Assembly: GCA_020847175.1 (NCBI GenBank)
Contig: JADLCM010000046.1
Span: 1-48,168, forward strand
Direction: 5' to 3'
Length of the DNA stretch: 48,168 nt
DNA from: Phycisphaerales bacterium
GTDB taxonomy: Bacteria; Planctomycetota; Phycisphaerae; Phycisphaerales; UBA1924
The notes under the pieces are model-generated. The model had not been told where the DNA came from, made no database searches, and saw nothing but the letters and a program-made list of their open reading frames with translations. A program made the position numbers and the translations under genes. Shown here one piece after another: positions 24,207 to 33,309 of this stretch (its first letter is position 1; every line of letters begins with the position of its first letter).

Positions 24207-25057
24207 GCGTGGACGTGCAGCGACATCGACGGGCGGGCGCTCCCAGGTCGCTGGATGCGCTGCCGGAGCACTCGGCGTCGAGCCCGCTGTCAATCCATGC
24301 GCTCACGGTGGCGTACGGGCGTCGCCCGGTGCTGTGGAACGTGGACTACGACGCGCCGGCGGGGTCGCTGATCGCGATTGTCGGGCCGAACGGGGCGGGC
24401 AAGAGCACGCTGATCCGCGCGGCACTGGGGTTGCTGCGTCCGGCGAGCGGAAAAGTGGAGTTCTGGGGGCGTCCGTACGGGGAGGTGCGGGGGCGGATCG
24501 GGTATGTGCCGCAGCGTGAGAGCGTGGACTGGGACTTTCCGGTCTCGGCGCTGGACGTGGTGTGCATGGGGCGGTACGGGCGGATCGGGTGGGTGCGCCG
24601 GGTGGGGCGGGCGCACCGGGAGGCGGCGCGGGCGTGCCTGTCGCGGGTGGGGCTGGGCGACCTGGGTGACCGGCAGATCAGCCGCCTGTCGGGGGGGCAG
24701 CAGCAGCGTGTGTTCATCGCGCGGGCGCTGGCGCAGGAGGCGGACCTGTACTTCATGGACGAGCCCTTCGCCGGGGTGGACGCGGCGACGGAGCGGGCGA
24801 TCGTGGATGTGCTGCGGGCCCTGCGGAGCGAGGGGCGGACGGTGATCTGCGTGCACCACGACGTGCAGAGCGTGCGGGAGTATTTCGACGCGGTGATCCT
24901 GCTCAACATGCGGATCGTGGCCTCGGGCCCGGTGGGCGAGGCGTTCACGCGGGAGAACCTGCAGCGGACGTACGGCGGGCGTCTCACCCTGCTGGACGCG
25001 GCGGGCGAGGCGATGGCACGCGGGGAGGTCGCGCCGCGCGGGGGGCACGGCGCGTGA
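24203..25057 (+). CDS. Metal ABC transporter ATP-binding protein
   Basis: A 284-residue ABC ATPase: Walker [10 protein letters not shown] (61-69), Q-loop region [19 protein letters not shown] (typical of the Mn/Zn/Fe MntB/ZnuC/TroB group), signature [17 protein letters not shown], Walker B LYFMDEPF and switch HHD. The start is taken as TTG 24203, overlapping the stop of the binding-protein gene; GTG 24209 is an alternative. The ~30-residue N-terminal extension before [10 protein letters not shown] is unusual and may be partly untranslated. Its stop overlaps the next start. Confidence 0.92.
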   Translation: MSVDVQRHRRAGAPRSLDALPEHSASSPLSIHALTVAYGRRPVLWNVDYDAPAGSLIAIVGPNGAGKSTLIRAALGLLRPASGKVEFWGRPYGEVRGRIGYVPQRESVDWDFPVSALDVVCMGRYGRIGWVRRVGRAHREAARACLSRVGLGDLGDRQISRLSGGQQQRVFIARALAQEADLYFMDEPFAGVDAATERAIVDVLRALRSEGRTVICVHHDVQSVREYFDAVILLNMRIVASGPVGEAFTRENLQRTYGGRLTLLDAAGEAMARGEVAPRGGHGA

Positions 25058-26415
25058 CGGGGGCGCTTGCCAACTTCGACCTCGGGGCGCTGGCGCGGGC
25101 GCTGACCCTGCGCGCGGGGCACAACACGCAGGTGGTGATGGCGGGGGCGGCGATGCTCGGGCTCGCGGCGGGGGTGGTGGGCGCGTTCGCGATGCTGCGC
25201 GGGCGGGCGCTCCTGGCGGACGTGGTGAGCCATTCGACGCTGCCCGGGGTGGGGGCGGCGTTCATGGTGGGCGTGGCGATGGGCGGGGAGGGGCGGTCGT
25301 TCGTGCCGCTGCTGGTCGGGGCGTGCGCCACCGGTCTGCTGGGGGCGCTGGCGGTGCAGGGCATCACGCGCGTGTCGCGGGTGCGCGACGATGCGGCGAT
25401 GGCGCTGGTGCTCAGCGTCTTCTTCGGCGCGGGCACGGTGCTGCTGAGCGTGATCCAGGGGCTGGGCACGGGGCGAGAGGGGGGGCTCAAGACATTCATC
25501 TACGGCCAGACGGCGACGATGCTCGAGGGGGATGCGCGGCGGCTGGGCGCGATCGCGTTGCTGGCGTGCGCGGTGGTCGTCGTGCTGTTCAAGGAGTTCC
25601 GGCTGCTCTGCTTCGACCGCGCGCTCGCGCGGGCGCAGGGCTGGCCGGTGGCGATGCTCGACGGCGCGCTGATCGGGCTGGTGGTGGTGGTGCTGGCGGC
25701 GGGCCTGCCCGCGGTGGGCGTGCTGCTGGTGGTCGCGCTGCTGGTGATCCCCGCGGGGGCGGCGCGGTTCTGGTCTGACCGTCTGAGCGTGATTGTGCCG
25801 CTGGCGGGCGGGGCGGGGATGGCCGGGGCGTACGCGGGGGCAGGGGTGTCGAGCCTGGCGCCGGGGCTGCCCGCGGGGGCGATGATCGTGCTGTGCCTGG
25901 GAGGGGTGTTCGTGCTGAGCGCGCTGGGGGCGCCGGCGCGCGGGCTCGGGGCGGTGTGGTGGCGGGGCACGCGGGCGCGCCGGCGGATCGCGCTGGATCA
26001 CGTTCTGCGGGCCGGGAGCGAGGGGGCGGGAGGCTCGGCGGGGCCGGTGGCGGCGGCGGCGATCGGGGGCGCGTGCGGGTGGAGCGGCGCACGGACCATG
26101 CTGGTGCTTGCCTGGGCGCGGCTGCGGGGCCTGGCGCGGACGCGCGCGGGCGCGGTGGACCTGACGGCGCGAGGGCGATCCGAGGCGGCGCGGGTGATGC
26201 GGAACCACCTGCTGTGGGAGGCCTACCTGGTGCGCTACGCCGAGATGGCGCCATCGCACGTTCACTTCGCGGCGGACCTGATCGAGCACGTGCTGGGCGC
26301 GGAGGTGGTGCGCGAGCTGGAGCGGTCGCTCGAGGCCGAGGAGCCCGCGGGCGCGCCGGCGGAGGGGGCCGGGGAGGCGGATGCGGCGCGGCACGGCGCG
26401 GGAGGGACAGCATGA
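25054..26415 (+). CDS. Metal ABC permease fused to a DtxR/MntR-like regulator domain (YtgCR-like)
   Basis: A 453-residue protein. Residues ~1-305 form a 7-8 helix ABC-3 family permease ([37 protein letters not shown]). From ~320 onward comes a cytoplasmic DtxR-like region: a winged-helix part ([11 protein letters not shown] ... [27 protein letters not shown]-like [18 protein letters not shown]) and a dimerisation/metal-binding helix pair ([25 protein letters not shown]). The EH pair and the preceding Asp sit where MntR-family metal ligands occur. The family precedent is chlamydial YtgCR, where the repressor is released by proteolysis. GTG start 25054 and ATGA at the end couple it to both neighbours. 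Confidence 0.88.
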   Translation: MTGALANFDLGALARALTLRAGHNTQVVMAGAAMLGLAAGVVGAFAMLRGRALLADVVSHSTLPGVGAAFMVGVAMGGEGRSFVPLLVGACATGLLGALAVQGITRVSRVRDDAAMALVLSVFFGAGTVLLSVIQGLGTGREGGLKTFIYGQTATMLEGDARRLGAIALLACAVVVVLFKEFRLLCFDRALARAQGWPVAMLDGALIGLVVVVLAAGLPAVGVLLVVALLVIPAGAARFWSDRLSVIVPLAGGAGMAGAYAGAGVSSLAPGLPAGAMIVLCLGGVFVLSALGAPARGLGAVWWRGTRARRRIALDHVLRAGSEGAGGSAGPVAAAAIGGACGWSGARTMLVLAWARLRGLARTRAGAVDLTARGRSEAARVMRNHLLWEAYLVRYAEMAPSHVHFAADLIEHVLGAEVVRELERSLEAEEPAGAPAEGAGEADAARHGAGGTA

Positions 26416-27776
26416 GCCCGGCGCTGCGCGTGTTCATCGAGGTGGACCTGCCGGGGCTGCTGGCGATCACGTTCGCGGGGGTGGCCTGCGCGATCCCGGG
26501 CAGCCTGCTGGTGCTCCGGCGCGAGAGCATGACGGGCGATGCGGTGTCGCACGCGGTGCTGCCGGGGCTGGTGGGCGCGTTCCTGCTCTCGGGCTCGCGG
26601 GACTGGGGGCTGATGCTGGCGGGCGCCGCGTGCGCGGGGGTGGCGTGCGTGGTCGCGAGCGAGGCGCTGCGACGGCTGACGAGGATGGAGGCGGGGCTGG
26701 CGAGCGGGGTGGTCTTCAGCGTGATGTTCGCGCTCGGGGTGCTGCTGCTGCGGAGCGCGGAGCACGTGGACCTTGACCCCGACTGCGTGCTGTACGGGCA
26801 GGTCGAGTCGATCGCGTGGTCGCCGGCGCGCGACGCGGGCGCCTTCTGGACGTGGCGGACGTGGCTCGGCGACGGCTCGTTCGAGACGATGCCCCGGCAG
26901 GTGGCGGTGCTCGCGGGCGCGGCGTGCGCGATCGCGCTGGCGGTGGGCGTTTTCTTCAAGGAGATCGTGCTGGCGTCGTTTGACGCGGGGCTGGCCACGA
27001 CGCTCGGGCTGCGCCCTCGGGCGGTGTCACGCGGGCTCGTCGTGCTTGTCGCGCTGGCGGCGGTCGTGGCCTTCGAGGCGGTCGGCTCGGTGCTGGTGAT
27101 CGCGCTGATGGTGTGCCCCGGGGCGACGGCGCGACTGCTCACCGATCGCGCGGGGCGGCACGTGATGCTCAGCGCGGGGCTCGGGGCGGGCATGGGGCTG
27201 CTCGGATACGCGTGCGGCGCATGGCTGCCGGGCGCGCTCGGGTTCGACCGGGCGGTGGTGGTCTCCGGGGCGGCCTCGTGCGTCGGGGGCGCGATGTTCG
27301 TGTGCGCGCTGGTGCTGGCGCCCCGGCACGGACTGCTCGCGGAGGGGTGGCGGAGGGCGGAGGTGCGGCGGCTGGTGCTGCGCGAGGATGTGCTGGGCGC
27401 CCTGTACCGCGCGGCGGAACTGGGGCGCGCGGCGGGGCTCGACGCGGTCGCGCTGCGAAGGGTCATCGGGTCGGGGCCGGCGACGGGGAGGGCGCTGCGC
27501 CGGCTCGCCGCGGCGGGGCTGGTGCGCCAGGCGGCCGGGGGCTGGATGCTCACCCCCGCGGGGGAGGCCGAGGCGAAAGGCATCGTGCGGGCGCACAGGC
27601 TGTGGGAGTTGTACCTGGTGCGTGAACTCGGCCTGCGGCCCGATCATGTGCATGACCCGGCGAGCGAACTGGAGCACCTGCGGGCGGGGGGCAAACGGGT
27701 GGAGCCGAAGGTTGCGGGGACGCGCGACCCGCACGACAGGGCGATCCCGGGGGCAACGGAGGAGGCGCCGGGGTGA
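26412..27776 (+). CDS. Second metal ABC permease, also with a DtxR-like tail
   Basis: A 454-residue ABC-3 permease (residues ~1-305: ESMTGDAVSHAVLPGLVGAF, VLVIALMVCPGATARLL) followed by a DtxR-like region: winged helix (REDVLGALYRAAELGRAAGL, GSGPATGRALRRLAAAGLVR, GWMLTPAGEAEAKGIVRAH) and dimerisation helices (HRLWELYLVRELG, HVHDPASELEHL). The LEH motif is present, but the residue three before its Glu is Ser rather than acidic, so metal binding may differ from the first permease. The last ~25 residues are charged and probably disordered. The ATG overlaps the previous stop (ATGA). This is the last gene of the operon, 15 bp from a convergent gene. Confidence 0.87.
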   Translation: MSPALRVFIEVDLPGLLAITFAGVACAIPGSLLVLRRESMTGDAVSHAVLPGLVGAFLLSGSRDWGLMLAGAACAGVACVVASEALRRLTRMEAGLASGVVFSVMFALGVLLLRSAEHVDLDPDCVLYGQVESIAWSPARDAGAFWTWRTWLGDGSFETMPRQVAVLAGAACAIALAVGVFFKEIVLASFDAGLATTLGLRPRAVSRGLVVLVALAAVVAFEAVGSVLVIALMVCPGATARLLTDRAGRHVMLSAGLGAGMGLLGYACGAWLPGALGFDRAVVVSGAASCVGGAMFVCALVLAPRHGLLAEGWRRAEVRRLVLREDVLGALYRAAELGRAAGLDAVALRRVIGSGPATGRALRRLAAAGLVRQAAGGWMLTPAGEAEAKGIVRAHRLWELYLVRELGLRPDHVHDPASELEHLRAGGKRVEPKVAGTRDPHDRAIPGATEEAPG

Positions 27777-27791
27777 GGGGTAGAGGGCGCG

Positions 27792-28838
27792 TTACAGCGA
27801 CTTGAGCCAGTCGATGGCTTCCTGTTCGTCGTCGCCCGTCCAACCCGTGGCCATGCACTTGATCAGGAGGGGGATGAGGCCCGCGCAGGCCTTGAGGGCG
27901 ATTCGGACGCCGGAACTCGCGTGCAGGTTCTTGATGGACTGGACGTAGAGCAGGGCCACATCGTCGGAATCAGCGGGCAGGTTCTGGTCGAGCCAGGTGA
28001 AGACGGCCTTGACGCGCGGCATGTTGCGTCCGAGGGCGAGGAGGTCTGCCGCGAGGGCCTCTTCGTCGAGGGAGAGGGTGATGCCGAGGCCTCCCCAGCG
28101 GTGGCGGTTGACGAAGAACTCTGGGTCGTTGTCCACGTAGGTCGCGAAGCCGTGAGCGAAGGGCCAGTACCACGAGGAGCCTTTGGGGACGCCGATCTTG
28201 CTGACTTCGAGGTCGAAGGAAAGGCTGAGCCAGCCGACCGCGTCAAAGGTGAAGGCGTGATCTTTGCGGGTGATGCCCGCGGGCCAGGTGTGGGCCGGGG
28301 AGCCGAAGGAGTAGACCTCGCGCCCCGCGATGGCGCTCGGACCCGCGGCGGCGGCGACGGCCTGCAGCGCGTTGGAGAGGATGAGGTTGCCCTGGCTGTG
28401 GGCGAAGATGGGGGCGTGCTTGAGATCGCGCCGGAGGAGGAGGTCGAACATCGAGACCGCGGCGGGGTTGCGTGAGAGGAGCGCGCGCATGATCTCGACG
28501 CGGGTGCGCGTGTCGCCGCTCTCGGGGGCGAGTTTGAAGTAGAGGGCGATCGCGGCGCTGAGTTCGCCGGGCATGGGGGCATTGAACTGCCACTTGTCGG
28601 CGATGCACTGGAGAAAGTCCCAGCCCCACCCGTCGGTCTTGTTGTAGACGCCGATGACCGGGCACATCTGAAGGTTGGAGAGCGCCACGGCGGAGTCGCG
28701 GTGCGCGGCGCCGGAGTTGTCCATGCCGTTGATGAAGATGACGCGCCGATTGGGGGAGTAGAACTTGCTCTTCTTGAGCCGGCACTCGAAGGTTTCGACA
28801 ACCTGACCGTCGTGGGTGGGGATCGGGTTGCCGGACAT
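27792..28838 (-). CDS. Alpha/beta-hydrolase, lipase-like
   Basis: A 348-residue protein starting at ATG 28838 (GGAGGA 8 nt upstream). The nucleophile elbow appears as IFAHSQGNLI (H-S-Q-G in the GxSxG position) and an early strand-loop as RVIFINGMDNSGAAHRDS. A second short segment YSFGSPAHTWPAG fits the strand after the nucleophile. There is no signal peptide. Similar cytosolic lipase-like proteins occur in planctomycetes without known substrate. It is convergent with the metal operon and upstream of no obvious partner. Confidence 0.65.
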   Translation of the reverse strand: MSGNPIPTHDGQVVETFECRLKKSKFYSPNRRVIFINGMDNSGAAHRDSAVALSNLQMCPVIGVYNKTDGWGWDFLQCIADKWQFNAPMPGELSAAIALYFKLAPESGDTRTRVEIMRALLSRNPAAVSMFDLLLRRDLKHAPIFAHSQGNLILSNALQAVAAAAGPSAIAGREVYSFGSPAHTWPAGITRKDHAFTFDAVGWLSLSFDLEVSKIGVPKGSSWYWPFAHGFATYVDNDPEFFVNRHRWGGLGITLSLDEEALAADLLALGRNMPRVKAVFTWLDQNLPADSDDVALLYVQSIKNLHASSGVRIALKACAGLIPLLIKCMATGWTGDDEQEAIDWLKSL

Positions 28839-28912
28839 GCGCACGATCCTCCCGGGCGGGCCGTCGGCTCAGACAAGCAAGCACCGGGGCGCCGGCCCCG
28901 GCGCGCCGCGGA

Positions 28913-29188
28913 TCAATCTTCCTCGAACCCGGAGGCGACGAGGCGCTGCAGGGCGCCGAGGCATTCCCGGGCGTCGGCGCCTTCGCACTCGACCTCAAGT
29001 TCCGCGCCCTTCATGGCGGCGAGCATGAGCATTTCCATGATGCTCTTGCCGTCAACTTCCTTGGCGTCGTAGCGGACGCTGACGCGGGCTCCGAAGGCGC
29101 TGGCGGCATCGACAAAGGCCATCGCCGGGCGGGCGTGCAGCCCCAGCCGGTTGACGATGGTCACCCTGGCGGTGCAACGTTCCGGCAC
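28913..29188 (-). CDS. ptsH: HPr-like phosphocarrier protein
   Basis: A 91-residue HPr/NPr. The phospho-accepting His18 is in RLGLHARPAMAF, and the regulatory-Ser motif is DGKSIMEMLMLAA (Ser49). GTG start 29188 has GAGGAG 8 nt upstream. It lies downstream of ptsN and hpf, as in the classical rpoN-linked nitrogen-PTS clusters, so it probably passes phosphate from enzyme I (44913-46676) to PtsN rather than to a sugar permease. Whether an HPr kinase exists cannot be judged here. Confidence 0.93.
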   Translation of the reverse strand: MPERCTARVTIVNRLGLHARPAMAFVDAASAFGARVSVRYDAKEVDGKSIMEMLMLAAMKGAELEVECEGADARECLGALQRLVASGFEED

Positions 29189-29235
29189 GCGCGGCTCTCC
29201 TCGGCGGGCCCGTGGGCGGGCCGCAGGGGGCGGGA

Positions 29236-29709
29236 TCAGCGGATGAGCTGGTTGTCCGCCTCTTCCAGCAGGGTCATCACCTCGTCCACGGTGGTCGCCT
29301 GGCGCATGAAGCGCTTGAAGGTCTCTTTGCCCAGGTTGGAGCAGATGGTCTCCATGGCCTGCAGGTGCTCTTCGTGACGGTCCTCGGGGGAAAGGAGCAG
29401 GAAGACGGTGAAGACGGGCTGGCGGTCGAGGGCGCTGAACTCGATTCCGTGCTGGGAGAGGCCGATGGCCAGGGAGAGGCGCTGGAGCGACTTGTGCCGG
29501 TTGTGGGGCACGGCGATGCCCCGCCCCCAGGCGGTGCTGCCGCGCTGCTCGCGCTGGAGCACGGCCTTGTAGATCGCGTCGCGGTCGGTCGCGGGCACGG
29601 AGCCGGCGGCGACCATCGCATCGACGAGGACGGCGACGGCGGCATCGCGTTCGCGGGGGACCATCGCGGGCACGATGGCCTCGCGGACGATGATGTCCAT
29701 CAGTTTCAT
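29236..29709 (-). CDS. ptsN: PTS IIA-Ntr-like regulatory protein
   Basis: A 157-residue EIIA of the fructose/nitrogen type. The phospho-accepting His69 is in STAWGRGIAVPHNRHK; the fold continues with LAIGLSQHGIEFSALDRQPV and FLLLSPEDRHEEHLQAM. Known roles of the family are regulatory: nitrogen, potassium and stress signalling by phosphorylation state. Its ATG overlaps the stop of hpf, so the two are translationally coupled. No cognate EIIB/C is in the window. Confidence 0.92.
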   Translation of the reverse strand: MKLMDIIVREAIVPAMVPRERDAAVAVLVDAMVAAGSVPATDRDAIYKAVLQREQRGSTAWGRGIAVPHNRHKSLQRLSLAIGLSQHGIEFSALDRQPVFTVFLLLSPEDRHEEHLQAMETICSNLGKETFKRFMRQATTVDEVMTLLEEADNQLIR

Positions 29710-30026
29710 TGACCCCTCCCGCGATCGTGTTCGCGCAGCCGGTCCTTGTGTTCGACCAGTTGGCGCTGGCCCTTTTGCGCCACCAGGTCAATCGCGGCGT
29801 ATAAGTCACGCTCCTTGGCGTGAGAGACGAAGTCGTCGTGGCCGGCGACGTCGATCACGAGTTCGACATCGAACTCGCGGTGATGGTCGTGGTCGGGCGA
29901 GGAGATGCGGAAGGTCATCATCTGCACCCCGTCGAAGTACCGGGGGAGCTTGTCGGCGCGCTGCGCGCAGTAGTCGCGGATCGCGTCGGTGATCGTCACG
30001 TTTCGTCCCACAACCTCGATGCGCAT
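29706..30026 (-). CDS. hpf: Ribosome hibernation promoting factor, short form
   Basis: A 106-residue HPF/RaiA-type protein (MRIEVVGRNVTITDAIRDYC, KLPRYFDGVQ, FDVELVIDVAGHDDFVSHAK, DLYAAIDLVAQKGQRQLVEHK), which binds the 30S subunit and silences ribosomes in stationary phase. It lacks the ~80-residue C-terminal dimerisation domain of long HPF. ATG 30026 has GGGGAG 4 nt upstream. It is the first gene of the hpf-ptsN-ptsH cluster. Confidence 0.92.
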   Translation of the reverse strand: MRIEVVGRNVTITDAIRDYCAQRADKLPRYFDGVQMMTFRISSPDHDHHREFDVELVIDVAGHDDFVSHAKERDLYAAIDLVAQKGQRQLVEHKDRLREHDRGRGQ

Positions 30027-30182
30027 GCGGCTCCCCGTCTGGCGTGCTTGGGGCATGGTATCGCCTCCGGCGGCCCGCGAGCGACCGCGCCTTGCCTGAT
30101 TCGGGGGCGGTGCGGGGTCGCACGCGCCTCGGCGTTCCCGGCGCCGGGACGCGGCCTCGGGCGCCCCGGAGAAGACTCGGGC

Positions 30183-31097
30183 TCAGGCCCCCGGAGCGGA
30201 GGGGGAAGACGCGGGAGCACCCGCCAGCGCAGGGGGCGGCTCAGTCCGGGGCGCGGCCTCGAAAGAGAGCACGCCGGCGGTGATCACGAAGCGGACCGCC
30301 TGATCGATCGTGATGGGAAGATCGACGATCTCCTCGACAGGCACCAGGATGGTGAACCCTGTGAAGGGCGTGGGCGTGGAGGCCACAAAGACCGTAAGGC
30401 ACTCGCGGCCGGTGGTATCGCGCACGACATCGCTGGGCTTGCCCGTGACGAGCCCGACGCTCCAGATTCCCGGGCGCGGGTACTGCACGAGGACCGCCTT
30501 CTTGAAGGCGATCTGCCGGTCGCCCATGAGCAGGTCGATCAACTGCTTGACGTGCGGGTAGATGTGCTTCCACACCGGGATGCGCCCGAGAAACTTCTCC
30601 AGCCTCGCGTAGATGCGCCTGCCGAAGAAGTTGCCGAGGATCAGCCCCGCGAGGTAGATGAGAACGATCGCCACGAGCAGGCCGGTGGCCTCCAGATACC
30701 AGCGGGACTTCCACCACCGCTCGAATGCGCGGCGGCGGAGCTTGACCACGGCCTCGGCATCGGAGACGTCCGCATCGCCCACGCGCAGACGCTCGGCCTT
30801 GAAGGCTTCGATCTGCGTGCCCGTCGGGGTCCACCACTTGGGCAGGCCGGAGCCGGGGGCCGCTTCGCCGGGGGCGGCGGGGGCAGGCTCCCCCACCACT
30901 CGGGGCATGACTTCGAGGATGGCGAGCCGGATGCCGGCGTTGATGGGCGCGCCGACGTTGGTGTAGACGAAGACGACGAGTTGCCAGAGGATCCAGAGGG
31001 TGATGATGGAGGGGAGGAGGATCGCGAGGCCGCGCCCGAAGAACTTGCGGAAGTCGCCCCAGAACGTCGATTGCGTCTTCTTGGGGCCGGGATTCAT
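30183..31097 (-). CDS. DUF502 family inner-membrane protein
   Basis: A 304-residue membrane protein of the DUF502 family: two hydrophobic segments (LAILLPSIITLWILWQLVVF and ATGLLVAIVLIYLAGLILGN) flank a ~90-residue loop larger than usual and Pro/Ala-rich in part, and the C-terminal half has the family blocks GRIPVWKHIYPHVKQLIDLL, RPGIWSVGLVTG, VFVASTPTPFTGFTILVPVE and DQAVRFVITAGVL. ATG 31097 has AGGAG upstream. The function of the family is unknown. tRNA-Ile lies 113 bp upstream in the same direction. Confidence 0.87.
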   Translation of the reverse strand: MNPGPKKTQSTFWGDFRKFFGRGLAILLPSIITLWILWQLVVFVYTNVGAPINAGIRLAILEVMPRVVGEPAPAAPGEAAPGSGLPKWWTPTGTQIEAFKAERLRVGDADVSDAEAVVKLRRRAFERWWKSRWYLEATGLLVAIVLIYLAGLILGNFFGRRIYARLEKFLGRIPVWKHIYPHVKQLIDLLMGDRQIAFKKAVLVQYPRPGIWSVGLVTGKPSDVVRDTTGRECLTVFVASTPTPFTGFTILVPVEEIVDLPITIDQAVRFVITAGVLSFEAAPRTEPPPALAGAPASSPSAPGA

Positions 31098-31210
31098 GGC
31101 GCGGGCTCCTGGGGGACGTCGGGCGGGCCAGATGGTAACCCGGGCGGGAGGCCGCGCGGGGGTCGGGTGCGCAGGCGCGCAAAAACGCCCCGGACGTACC
31201 GGGGCGCCAA

Positions 31211-31285
<75 letters not shown>

Positions 31286-31350
31286 AGTCCCCGCGCGTGC
31301 GGGCTCCAAGCGTATCGCCTTCGGGCGCGCGAGTCACGCCCCGGGGCCGG

Positions 31351-31356
31351 TACAAT
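31351..31356 (+). promoter_or_regulatory. -10 box of a possibly leaderless transcript
   Basis: TACAAT (31351-31356) ends 6 nt before the GTG start at 31363; there is no SD in between. No clear -35 is seen. Confidence 0.5.
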
Positions 31357-31362
31357 CGGCCC

Positions 31363-31596
31363 GTGATCGGCGACTGGTTCAGAAGGCGATTTCTGCGCGA
31401 TCTGGGGGCGGCGTACCGGGCGCAGCATTCGGCATGGCTGACGCGGGCGGCGTCAAGGCCGCTCGACTACCCGCGCATTCCCACGCGGGCGGTCCACCTG
31501 GGGGGGTTTGATCGGCTGCTGGAGACCCCGGAGGGGCGGGTGGTGGTTGAGTGGTGGTGGCGGCACACGCTGGAGAGCCTGGACGAATCGCACTGA
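31363..31596 (+). CDS. Small basic protein of unknown function
   Basis: A 77-residue protein (VIGDWFRRRFLRDLGAAYRA, PTRAVHLGGFDRLLETPEGR, VVVEWWWRHTLESLDESH) without signal peptide or membrane segment and rich in Trp and Arg. GTG 31363 is chosen because a -10 box lies 6 nt upstream and codons before it cross a promoter and a tRNA. It precedes the membrane-protein gene at 31684 by 87 bp. The family is not recognised. Confidence 0.6.
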   Translation: MIGDWFRRRFLRDLGAAYRAQHSAWLTRAASRPLDYPRIPTRAVHLGGFDRLLETPEGRVVVEWWWRHTLESLDESH

Positions 31597-31683
31597 GAAG
31601 GGCGGGCTCTGCCGCAGGCGGGTCGCCGGCGCGCCGATAATCCGGCAGCCCATGAAACGCCCAGGCAGGCACGAGGGGTTGGC

Positions 31684-32613
31684 ATGACCGAAGTCACGAC
31701 GCTGCGTCCCGGGTGGCGCACCAAGATGATCGTTTTCATCGGCGCGTTCCTGGGGTTCGGGGCGTGGGGGCTGTACGACGCGACGGTGGCCTACCCGGCA
31801 CGAGGACTGAAGATCGCGTCGATCCGCGAGATGGAGTATCTCCAGGCGGCGCAGGAGGTGCGCGGGCGGCTCGACCCGACTGAACTGTCGGTGCCGGACC
31901 CCAAGGACCAGATTGACCTGCTGCGGCGAAGCAGGGACCGGCTGGGGAAGCTCGACAAGGCGCGCCTTGAATGGCTGGAGTCGCTGGAGAAGGCGTGGCG
32001 ACTGCACGCCTCACGCACGACCTATGACAACTCCGCGCGCGCCCCGGCACAGGTGCTGAAGGACCTGGATGCGCGATGGCGCGGCCAGACCTCGCTGCCC
32101 AAGGCGGTGGATGCCTTCGACATTGTTGTGCAGTGGATGATTTTCTTCGGCTGCATGGTGCTGGGGCTGGGGGCCCTCATGCTTCTGGTCACGGTCTGGC
32201 GCCGGCCCTTCAGGTTCGACCCCGACACGCGGACTCTCACGCTGCCCAAGGTGACCGCCGTGGACAGCCTGCTGCGCGGCGCGCTCAACGTGATCCGCCT
32301 GCCCTGGACGGTGGTGCGATCCGTGATGGGGGTTGCCTTCAAGGCGAAGTCGGGCGGACGGGTCAACCTGCACAAGTTCCGCGTGCCCGCGCCGGGAGGT
32401 CAGACGATCAACCCGGGCGATCTCGCGGAGGTGGACAAGACCCATTGGTCGAGGTACTGGGTGATCCTGCGCATCAAAGAAGGGCACCCCGCGCTGGGCG
32501 GCCGGGGCGTGGCGATCGACCTGTACCGACGCGCCAAGGTCGAGGGCTGGGTGCTCGAGATGGAGAAGGCGGCGTTTCCGGAAGATGCGTCGCCGAGCGC
32601 CGCGGCGGGCTGA
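31684..32613 (+). CDS. Two-segment membrane protein of unknown function
   Basis: A 309-residue protein with a transmembrane segment near the N-terminus (MIVFIGAFLGFGAWGLYDAT), a ~110-residue helical, charged domain, a second transmembrane segment (WMIFFGCMVLGLGALMLLVT) and a C-terminal cytoplasmic domain of ~120 residues (FRFDPDTRTLTLPKVTAVDS ... GVAIDLYRRAKVEGWVLEME). ATG 31684 has GAGGGG upstream. No named family is recognised; it is convergent with the lipoprotein gene at 32686. Confidence 0.75.
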   Translation: MTEVTTLRPGWRTKMIVFIGAFLGFGAWGLYDATVAYPARGLKIASIREMEYLQAAQEVRGRLDPTELSVPDPKDQIDLLRRSRDRLGKLDKARLEWLESLEKAWRLHASRTTYDNSARAPAQVLKDLDARWRGQTSLPKAVDAFDIVVQWMIFFGCMVLGLGALMLLVTVWRRPFRFDPDTRTLTLPKVTAVDSLLRGALNVIRLPWTVVRSVMGVAFKAKSGGRVNLHKFRVPAPGGQTINPGDLAEVDKTHWSRYWVILRIKEGHPALGGRGVAIDLYRRAKVEGWVLEMEKAAFPEDASPSAAAG

Positions 32614-32685
32614 AGCGATACACCCCGAGCACCCGGGCAACGGGCGTCGCGCCGGCGGGGCGCCTGGTGAGTCGGCGCGCGGTGA

Positions 32686-33309
32686 TTACTCGGGGGCCGC
32701 GCCGGCGGTTTCGGTGGGCGTGGCGCCGGGAACATAGACCGGCTTGGGCACGCGGACGACGCCTGGGGGATAGACGAGATAGTCCTGGGCGCGCCATGAC
32801 CCGCCTTCGTTGCGCAGCTGCACCTGGATGCACTGGTACTGCACCAGCGCATCGGGCGCGCTGAGCGGCAGGGGGCGATGCACATCAACCCACGCGGTCA
32901 GGGCACGGAGTTCCACTCGACCGACGGTGTAGCGGGGAAGCGAGACCGTCTCGGGCGAGAGGGGGTGGGCGTACGGGTCGGCCTTGCGCGCGATGCGTTC
33001 GTAGGCCTTGCGCGAGATGCCGGGCATGAGGCTGACGGCGACGGGATCGGTGCCGCGGTCGAGGGCGAAGTCGCCGCGCTCGGGCGCGCGTTCGGGCGTG
33101 CCGGGCGGGAAGCTGTCGATGACGTAGCGCAGGGCCTCGATGATGGCGCCGTCGGAGGCGGGGTCGTAGGGCCACTCGATCATGGAGACTTCGCTCTGGC
33201 GGTTGGGCTCGTAGGTGCCGTAGCCCGCGACGTTGCATCCGGCGAGCGCGCCGAGGCCGACAGCGCCCGCCGCCCACGCGGCATATCGACTCGTGCGACT
33301 CGCGATCAT
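32686..33309 (-). CDS. Lipoprotein of unknown function
   Basis: A 207-residue protein with a lipoprotein signal (residues 1-25, lipobox LAGC in GLGALAGCNVAGY). The mature part has a Pro-rich beta-type composition (MIEWPYDPASDGAIIEALRY, FALDRGTDPVAVSLMPG, LRALTAWVDVHRPLPL, WRAQDYLVYPPGVVRVPKPV). ATG 33309 has CGGAGGA 6 nt upstream and a TATACT -10 box 23 nt before it. No family is recognised. Confidence 0.8.
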   Translation of the reverse strand: MIASRTSRYAAWAAGAVGLGALAGCNVAGYGTYEPNRQSEVSMIEWPYDPASDGAIIEALRYVIDSFPPGTPERAPERGDFALDRGTDPVAVSLMPGISRKAYERIARKADPYAHPLSPETVSLPRYTVGRVELRALTAWVDVHRPLPLSAPDALVQYQCIQVQLRNEGGSWRAQDYLVYPPGVVRVPKPVYVPGATPTETAGAAPE

